In this document: positions 59,026-64,000 of the stretch, piece after piece
Layout: each line of letters begins with the position of its first letter
How positions within the stretch are numbered: the first letter of the stretch is position 1
DNA from: Burkholderia sp. Ax-1724
GTDB lineage: Bacteria > Pseudomonadota > Gammaproteobacteria > Burkholderiales > Burkholderiaceae
Reading direction: 5' to 3'
Length of the DNA stretch: 64,000 nt
NCBI RefSeq assembly: GCF_011752995.1
Contig: NZ_VWWL01000019.1
Coordinates: 62,001-126,000 of the forward strand
The notes under the pieces: model-generated
What the model saw: the letters and a program-made list of their open reading frames with translations, nothing else
Told to the model about the DNA's origin: nothing
The model's database searches: none
Program-made: the position numbers and the translations under genes

Positions 59026-59805
59026 ATGGACCTCGCCTCGATCCACAAAAACGCCTTTGCGATGCCCGTTCATAACCCCGCTTATCCGCGGCCGCCGTAT
59101 CGCTTCATCAATCGCGAATACTTCATCATTTCCTATGAGACGGACCCCGACGCGCTGCGCGCCGTGGTTCCGGAGCCGCTGCATCCCGAGAACAATCTCG
59201 TGCATTACGAATTCATCCGCATGCCGGATTCGTCGGGCTTCGGCGACTACACCGAAAGCGGCCAGGTCATCTCGGTGCGCGACCAGCACGGGCATATCGG
59301 CAACTACACCCATTCGATGTACCTCGACGACGAAGGTCCGATTGCCGGTGGCCGCGAAATCTGGGGCTTTCCGAAGAAGCTGGCGAGGCCGACGCTCGGC
59401 GTCGACGGCAACGACACGCTGCTCGGCACGCTCGACTACGGCACCCAGCGCGTCGCTACCGGCACGATGGGCTTCAAGCACGTGCCGCTCGACGTCGAGA
59501 TCGAACGCAAAAAGCTCGCGGACACGCCGAACTATCTGCTGAAAGTGATTCCGCACGTCGACGGTTCGCCGCGCGTGTGCGAGCTCGTGCGCTTCTTCCT
59601 GCGCGACGTGAGCGTGCTCGGCGCGTGGTCGGGTCCGGCCGCGCTCGAACTGCATCCGCATGCGTTGGCGCCCGTGGCCGATCTGCCGGTGAAGCGCGTG
59701 GTCGGCGCGCGGCATGTCATCGCCAATCTCACGCTCGATATCGGCGAGGTCGCGCTCGATTATCTGGTTCCCGTGGAGAGCGTGAAGCTCGCGGCCAATC
59801 TGTAA
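59026..59805 (+). CDS. adc: acetoacetate decarboxylase
   Basis: A 259-residue enzyme converting acetoacetate to acetone and CO2. The Schiff-base Lys and its partner are Lys117-Lys118 in IWGFPKKLARP, and the active-site Glu/Arg region is HYEFIRMPDSSGFGDYTESG. AAGGATTCCC precedes the ATG. The 3-hydroxybutyrate dehydrogenase gene follows after 49 bp, so the operon handles both fates of acetoacetate. Confidence 0.94.
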   Translation: MDLASIHKNAFAMPVHNPAYPRPPYRFINREYFIISYETDPDALRAVVPEPLHPENNLVHYEFIRMPDSSGFGDYTESGQVISVRDQHGHIGNYTHSMYLDDEGPIAGGREIWGFPKKLARPTLGVDGNDTLLGTLDYGTQRVATGTMGFKHVPLDVEIERKKLADTPNYLLKVIPHVDGSPRVCELVRFFLRDVSVLGAWSGPAALELHPHALAPVADLPVKRVVGARHVIANLTLDIGEVALDYLVPVESVKLAANL

Positions 59806-59815
59806 CGCTTCGTGA

Positions 59816-59842
59816 ATCAACAAGATCAAGAAGATCAACAAG
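59816..59842. repeat. 9-bp tandem repeat in the adc-bdh spacer
   Basis: ATCAACAAG, ATCAAGAAG and ATCAACAAG run head to tail in the 49-bp spacer and end just before the AAGAAGGAAAA ribosome-binding region of the next gene. Confidence 0.7.
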
Positions 59843-59854
59843 AAGGAAAACGAT

Positions 59855-60637
59855 ATGTCATTGAACAATAAAGTCGCGCTCGTGACCGGCGCGGCAAGCG
59901 GTATCGGCGAACAATGCGCCTACAGGCTCGCGAGTCTCGGCGCGGCGGTCGTGATCGCCGACCTCAATCTCGACAACGCCCAGAAGGTGGCCGCCAGCAT
60001 CGTCGCCACGGGCGGCAAGGCGCTGGCCGTGGCGATGGACGTCACCAGCGAAGCAGCGGTCAATGACGGGGTGGAGCGTGCGGTGCAGGAACTGGGCAGT
60101 CTCGACGTGCTGGTGTCCAATGCCGGCATCCAGATCGTCGCGCCCATCGAAGACTATGCGTTCGCCGACTGGAAGAAGATGCTGGCGATCCACCTCGACG
60201 GCGCCTTTCTCACCACGAAGGCCGCGATCCGGCACATGTACGCGAGCGGCAACGGCGGTTCGATCGTGTATATGGGCTCGGTGCACTCGCATGAAGCGTC
60301 GAAGCTGAAGTCGGCCTATGTGACAGCCAAGCACGGCTTGCTCGGGCTCGCCCGCGTCGTGGCGAAAGAAGGCGGCCCGCGCGGCGTACGGGCGAATGTC
60401 GTGTGCCCCGGCTTCGTGCGCACGCCGCTCGTCGACAAGCAGATTCCCGAGCAGGCGAGAGAGCTCGGCATCTCCGAAGCCGACGTCGTGAAGAACGTCA
60501 TGCTCAGGGAAACCGTCGACGGCGAATTCACCACGGTCGAGGACGTCGCCAATACGGTAGCGTTCCTCGCGAGCTTCGAGTCGTCGGCGCTCACCGGTCA
60601 GTCGGTGATCGTCAGCCACGGCTGGTCGATGCGATAA
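59855..60637 (+). CDS. bdhA: 3-hydroxybutyrate dehydrogenase
   Basis: A 260-residue SDR that interconverts 3-hydroxybutyrate and acetoacetate. It has a GAASGIGEQ cofactor motif, VSNAGIQIVAPIEDY (typical of this enzyme), Ser in GSVHSHEASKLKSAY, and Tyr/Lys in AYVTAKHG. The LVDKQIPEQARELGISE segment matches known 3-hydroxybutyrate dehydrogenases. AGGAAAACGAT precedes the ATG. It lies between adc and a patatin gene, 9 bp before the latter. Confidence 0.93.
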   Translation: MSLNNKVALVTGAASGIGEQCAYRLASLGAAVVIADLNLDNAQKVAASIVATGGKALAVAMDVTSEAAVNDGVERAVQELGSLDVLVSNAGIQIVAPIEDYAFADWKKMLAIHLDGAFLTTKAAIRHMYASGNGGSIVYMGSVHSHEASKLKSAYVTAKHGLLGLARVVAKEGGPRGVRANVVCPGFVRTPLVDKQIPEQARELGISEADVVKNVMLRETVDGEFTTVEDVANTVAFLASFESSALTGQSVIVSHGWSMR

Positions 60638-60646
60638 GGGGTACGT

Positions 60647-61897
60647 ATGACCGGTACAAGAAAAATCGGCGTGCAGCCGGAGGTGTTCCCGCTGCCGCGC
60701 TACGACGAAATCGCCCTGGTGCTGCAAGGCGGCGGCGCGCTCGGCTCCTACCAGGCCGGCGTCTACGAAGGCCTGATGCAGGCGGGCGTCCATCCCGACT
60801 GGATCGCCGGCGTGTCGATCGGCGCGCTCAACACGGCGATCATCGCCGGCAACGCGCCGGAACACCGCGTCGAGGCGTTGCGCGGCTTCTGGAATTCGAT
60901 CTGCCATCCGGCGGACTGGCTCGGTGGCCTCGGCAGTTGGGCGCTGCCCCGCATCGGGTTGCAGGATCTGTCGCGCAAATGGGCCAGCATCTGGGCCGCG
61001 GGCCGCGCGCTGACCGAGGGCCAACCCGGCTTTTTCGCGCCGCGCTTCCCCTTGCCCGTCGCGGGATTCGAAAAGAAAAGCCCGAGCGGGGTCAGCTACT
61101 ACCACACCGCCGAATTGAAGAAGACGCTGTTGCAGTTCGCCGATTTCGACCGGATCAACGACGGCGAGATTCGCGTCTCGGTGGGTGCGGTGAACGTGCG
61201 GACCGGCAACCTCGTCTACTTCGACAACACGAAAATGCGCCTGACCCCGGAGCATTTCATGGCGTCGGGCGCGTTGCCGCCGGGATTTCCGGCCGTCGAG
61301 ATCGACGGCGAGTACTACTGGGACGGCGGCCTCGTCTCCAACACGCCGTTGACCGAAGTGCTGCGCGATGCCGAGCACAAGGACACGCTGGTCTTTCAGG
61401 TGGACCTGTGGAGCGCGAGCGGCAATACGCCCGGCGACTTCCTCGACGTGTCGGAGCGCGCCAAGGACATCCAGTATTCGAGCCGCACGCGCGCGATCAC
61501 CAGCATGCTCGCGGAGCGCCAGAAGCATGCGCGCTTCATCAAGGAACTCCTTGCGCATGTCCCGGCCGAGATACGCAAGACGGACCCGCTGTTCCGCCTC
61601 GCCGAACAGGCCGCCGACGGCAGCGCGATCAACGTGGTGCACCTCATCTACAAGAACAAGCCGTACGAGGGTCACTACAAGGATTACGAGTTCAGCATGG
61701 ACACGATGCAGGAGCACTGGGAGAGCGGTCTCGACGACATTCGCGCTTCGTTTGCCCATCGGGAGTGGTTCGATGTGCCGAGCCGCGAACAGGGCTTCGT
61801 GACGCACGATGTGCATCGGCCCTCCGGTTCGGTTCCGGAGTCCGAACGAAGCGTGCCTGAACTGGTGCTGCATACGGAAAGAAAGGACGCGGCCTGA
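60647..61897 (+). CDS. patatin-like phospholipase (DUF3734 type)
   Basis: A 416-residue cytoplasmic serine lipase-fold protein. The oxyanion loop is QGGGALGSYQAGVY (about 27-40), the nucleophile Ser57 is in GVSIGALN and the catalytic Asp is in WDGGLVSNTP (about 226). A C-terminal ~130-residue domain (HLIYKNKPYEGHYKDYEFS) is typical of patatins found with 3-hydroxybutyrate genes. It starts 9 bp after bdhA and is clearly co-translated. Release of hydroxyacids or regulation of PHB/lipid stores is a reasonable inference, but no activity is proven by sequence. Confidence 0.88.
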   Translation: MTGTRKIGVQPEVFPLPRYDEIALVLQGGGALGSYQAGVYEGLMQAGVHPDWIAGVSIGALNTAIIAGNAPEHRVEALRGFWNSICHPADWLGGLGSWALPRIGLQDLSRKWASIWAAGRALTEGQPGFFAPRFPLPVAGFEKKSPSGVSYYHTAELKKTLLQFADFDRINDGEIRVSVGAVNVRTGNLVYFDNTKMRLTPEHFMASGALPPGFPAVEIDGEYYWDGGLVSNTPLTEVLRDAEHKDTLVFQVDLWSASGNTPGDFLDVSERAKDIQYSSRTRAITSMLAERQKHARFIKELLAHVPAEIRKTDPLFRLAEQAADGSAINVVHLIYKNKPYEGHYKDYEFSMDTMQEHWESGLDDIRASFAHREWFDVPSREQGFVTHDVHRPSGSVPESERSVPELVLHTERKDAA

Positions 61898-61954
61898 GCG
61901 GAGTTGGCGCGAGGCGTCGGCGGCAAGACCGGTGCTGCGGCAGCCGGTCGCGGA

Positions 61955-62002
61955 CGCTTCGATATCCGCTTTGACATTCGCTTCGACGTCAGCGTCACTT
62001 CG
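61955..62002. repeat. 12-bp degenerate tandem repeat related to the array at 31486
   Basis: CGCTTCGATATC, CGCTTTGACATT, CGCTTCGACGTC and AGCGTCACTTCG are consecutive. On the minus strand the unit reads GACGTCGAAGCG, near-identical to GACGTTGACGCG of the array after the HipA-like gene. The array lies in the 270-bp gap after the patatin gene. Confidence 0.7.
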
Positions 62003-62167
62003 GGCCGCGATCGCCCAAGCCAGGGCGATCGCGGGCCACGCTTCGAAGCCAGCCCAACAGTCAGGATAACTGGAGATGAGCCGGTGGGCCGTTCCATGAA
62101 AACGGTCCACGTCAATCGGCTATGCGAGAATCACGCACTATTCCCATCGGCCAGGCGAGCGACAGCC

Positions 62168-62434
62168 ATGAACCCACCCCTGATGAACCTGACGGCCCCC
62201 CAACTTTCCGGCGACGCGACACTCTGGTTTTCGGCCTACGCCTTCGGTTGGGGATACTGCGCCTTCGCGCTCCCTGCCGAAACGGTCCGCGAAAAACTCG
62301 GCGCGGCGAACGAGACGCCGAAGCAATTGATGCTCGCGTTCGAACTCGGCAAGCGCCGGCTTTTGCAAGCCGTCGAGCAGAAAGTACTGCCCATTACCGG
62401 TGAACGGATCACGCTGTCGAGCGCCGATCTCTGA
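62168..62434 (+). CDS. hypothetical small protein
   Basis: An 88-residue protein that I do not recognise. It has a short strand-rich N-terminal part (TLWFSAYAFGWGYCAFALPA) and a helical C-terminal part (PKQLMLAFELGKRRLLQAVE) ending ITLSSADL. Third positions are G/C-rich, so it is likely coding. ATG 62168 or 62183 could be the start. It is on the strand of the patatin operon, 270 bp further down. Confidence 0.65.
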   Translation: MNPPLMNLTAPQLSGDATLWFSAYAFGWGYCAFALPAETVREKLGAANETPKQLMLAFELGKRRLLQAVEQKVLPITGERITLSSADL

Positions 62435-62584
62435 CGGCGGAGCGGACCGGCGCGGCGGCGGCGCGCTTCAAGGGCTTCGGGCGATCCCGGCGCTTCAGGC
62501 AGGAGCCGAAGGGAGATCAAGTCTCACACACCCCGCCGGCCCCTACACCCGCTTATCGCCTCGTCCCTCGCCGCATCCCCTGCC

Positions 62585-63811
62585 TCACCGAGCCGCTTCC
62601 GAAACCGCCGCGATTTCCGGCGCAATCCGCGCCGTATTCAGTGTATGCCGCGCGATCATGCCTTCCTCGTCGGTCGGCACGCGCAGCGCGAGCACCCGCG
62701 ACAGATGGGACGAGATCACCCGTTCGTTGGCATGGTTGCGCGCCTCGTCGATCTCGACGCCGATCCACGCCATGCCGGCCAGCACCCGCTCGCGAATCGG
62801 CGCCGCGTTCTCGCCGATACCGCCCGTAAACACGATCGCATCGAGCCCTTCGAGCGCCGCTGCGAGCCCGCCGACTTCGCGCCGGATGCGCGACACGAAA
62901 TAGGCGATCGCCTCGTTTGCCTCGGGACTCCCGGACGCCAGCAATACGCGCATATCGTTCGACACGCCGCCCGACAGCCCGAGCAGCCCCGAGCGCTCGT
63001 AAAGCATCGTCGAGATTTCCTGCGCATCCATGCCCTGCTGCATCAGATACAGCAGCACGCCGGGATCGACCTGGCCGCAGCGCGTGCCCATCGGCAGGCC
63101 GTCGAGCGCGGAGAAGCCCATCGTCGAGGCGATCGAGCGGCCGTCGCGCATCGCGCACATCGACGCGCCGTTGCCCAGATGCGCGACCAGCACGCGGCCC
63201 CGTGCATGATGCGGGTAATGCACGCGCAGATAATCCGCGATGTACTCGTACGAGAGCCCGTGAAAGCCATAACGGCGCACGCCCTGATAGAACAGCTCGC
63301 GCGGCAGCGCGAAGCAGTCGTTCAGAAACGGATGCGCGCGATGAAACGCCGTATCGAAGCACGCGACCTGCGGCACCTCGCCGAACGCCTCGCGCGCGGC
63401 ATCGATGCCGGCGAGGTTGTGCGGCTGATGCAGCGGCGCGAGCGGCACGAGCAAGCGCAACTGCGCGATCACCTCGTTCGTGATGAGCACGGGCCGATCG
63501 AACAGCATGCCGCCATGCACGACGCGATGCCCGATCGCGCTGATGACCGCGCCGGCCATCTCGCGGGCGATCCATTCGATGATGGCCTGCAAGGCATCGA
63601 CATGGTTCGGCGCGTCGATCGAGGCGTCCCACTGATGCTGCCCGTCGTCCTTCGCCTTGAAACGCGACGCGCCGCCGATCGCCTCGACGAGCCCGGTCGC
63701 GCGCCGTCGCAGTCCGTCCACGTCGTAGAGCGCGAACTTGATCGACGAGGAACCGGCGTTGAGCGTGAGCAGCGCGGCGCCGGCGGTGTCCTGCCGCAGT
63801 GCGGCGCTCAT
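62585..63811 (-). CDS. ackA: acetate kinase
   Basis: A 408-residue kinase interconverting acetate and acetyl phosphate. It has LTLNAGSSSIKFALY near the N-terminus, AIGHRVVHGG, CFDTAFHRAHPF, YGFHGLSYEYIADY, VAHLGNGASMCAMRDGRS and the C-terminal FTGGIGENAAPIRER, all diagnostic. The ATG at 63811 overlaps the stop of the upstream gene (ATGA). Confidence 0.96.
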   Translation of the reverse strand: MSAALRQDTAGAALLTLNAGSSSIKFALYDVDGLRRRATGLVEAIGGASRFKAKDDGQHQWDASIDAPNHVDALQAIIEWIAREMAGAVISAIGHRVVHGGMLFDRPVLITNEVIAQLRLLVPLAPLHQPHNLAGIDAAREAFGEVPQVACFDTAFHRAHPFLNDCFALPRELFYQGVRRYGFHGLSYEYIADYLRVHYPHHARGRVLVAHLGNGASMCAMRDGRSIASTMGFSALDGLPMGTRCGQVDPGVLLYLMQQGMDAQEISTMLYERSGLLGLSGGVSNDMRVLLASGSPEANEAIAYFVSRIRREVGGLAAALEGLDAIVFTGGIGENAAPIRERVLAGMAWIGVEIDEARNHANERVISSHLSRVLALRVPTDEEGMIARHTLNTARIAPEIAAVSEAAR

Positions 63812-64000
63812 GACAGATTCTCCCTGGCGTTGTCCGCCGTCACGTCCGCGGCCATTGCGTCCGCGGACGTCACCGCGCTCGTGCCTTCGCGCCGCCAGTG
63901 GTCGTAAAGAATCGCCACCGCGCACGACGCGAGGCGCGCCTGGTCGTTGTCGGCGCGGCTCGTCAGCATGACCGGCACGCGCGCGCCGACCACGAGCCCG
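63808..64000 (-). CDS. phosphate acetyltransferase, C-terminal end (partial)
   Basis: Only about 63 C-terminal residues are in the window. VGARVPVMLTSRADNDQARL followed by ASCAVAILYDHWRREG matches the end of phosphate acetyl/butyryltransferases, including the fused enoyl-CoA hydratase-Pta proteins common in this group. It is coupled to ackA by ATGA, the expected acetyl-CoA to acetyl phosphate to acetate route. The start lies beyond 64000. About 20 extra residues follow the conserved end. Confidence 0.85.
   Translation of the reverse strand, partial: GLVVGARVPVMLTSRADNDQARLASCAVAILYDHWRREGTSAVTSADAMAADVTADNARENLS

Overview
The window is high-GC DNA packed with genes, with strong G/C preference at third codon positions, many ATGA stop/start overlaps and G/A-rich Shine-Dalgarno sites. 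Gene content (PuuD-type urate oxidase, several LysR regulators, adc-bdh-patatin block, PotFGHI, MHS and ACS family transporters, orphan binding proteins) points to a Burkholderiales chromosome, most like Paraburkholderia/Burkholderia. This is inference from content; no marker gene fixes the species. I see no rRNA, tRNA, CRISPR array, insertion sequence or phage gene.

Layout. 0-6.6 kb: a class A penicillin-binding protein (minus strand), a ribbon-helix-helix-like protein with a long disordered tail, and a PspA/IM30 + TPR membrane protein pair closed by a strong terminator. 6.6-10.2 kb: a TetR regulator divergent from a Baeyer-Villiger-type monooxygenase and an alpha/beta hydrolase. 10.3-14.8 kb: a probable unlisted 41-residue gene, then the putrescine importer potFGHI, whose leader carries a promoter followed at once by an intrinsic terminator. 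15-19.2 kb: MntH, a DUF1289 protein, the ABC-F protein YbiT and dodecin.

19.4-34.9 kb is a purine salvage/degradation region: a BMP-type nucleoside/purine ABC importer, a LysR regulator, 8-oxoguanine deaminase, 5-hydroxyisourate hydrolase, membrane urate oxidase PuuD with its own cytochrome c domain, and the puuE-uraD-alc-allA operon. Together these take urate through HIU, OHCU, allantoin, allantoate and ureidoglycolate to glyoxylate and urea. A HipB/HipA-like module with its own operator array sits between puuD and allA. 35-38.3 kb: LD-carboxypeptidase, TadA with long low-complexity ends, a DUF1992 protein and a 2'-5' RNA ligase family protein.

38.4-54 kb is catabolic: LysR / MHS transporter / ACMSD-like amidohydrolase; a hypothetical gene; pcm; two orphan sulfur-compound binding proteins (MetQ- and SsuA-like); then a cluster of two GudP-like transporters, a Gfo/Idh/MocA dehydrogenase, a lactonase-like amidohydrolase, a sugar isomerase/epimerase-fold protein, an SDR, a LysR and a two-domain VOC protein, which looks like an uncharacterised sugar-acid pathway. 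54-64 kb: a Pho84-like transporter, an orphan PstS-like protein, DUF1003, PPK2, then acetoacetate decarboxylase, 3-hydroxybutyrate dehydrogenase and a patatin (ketone-body/PHB metabolism), and ackA with the end of pta.

The most unusual non-coding feature is a set of short degenerate tandem repeats (periods 9, 10, 11, 12 and 14 bp) that sit almost only in spacers between genes. One of them, upstream of the LysR gene at 39310, creates a chain of ATGA-linked five-codon minicistrons leading into the start codon. Two 12-bp arrays 30 kb apart share a consensus.
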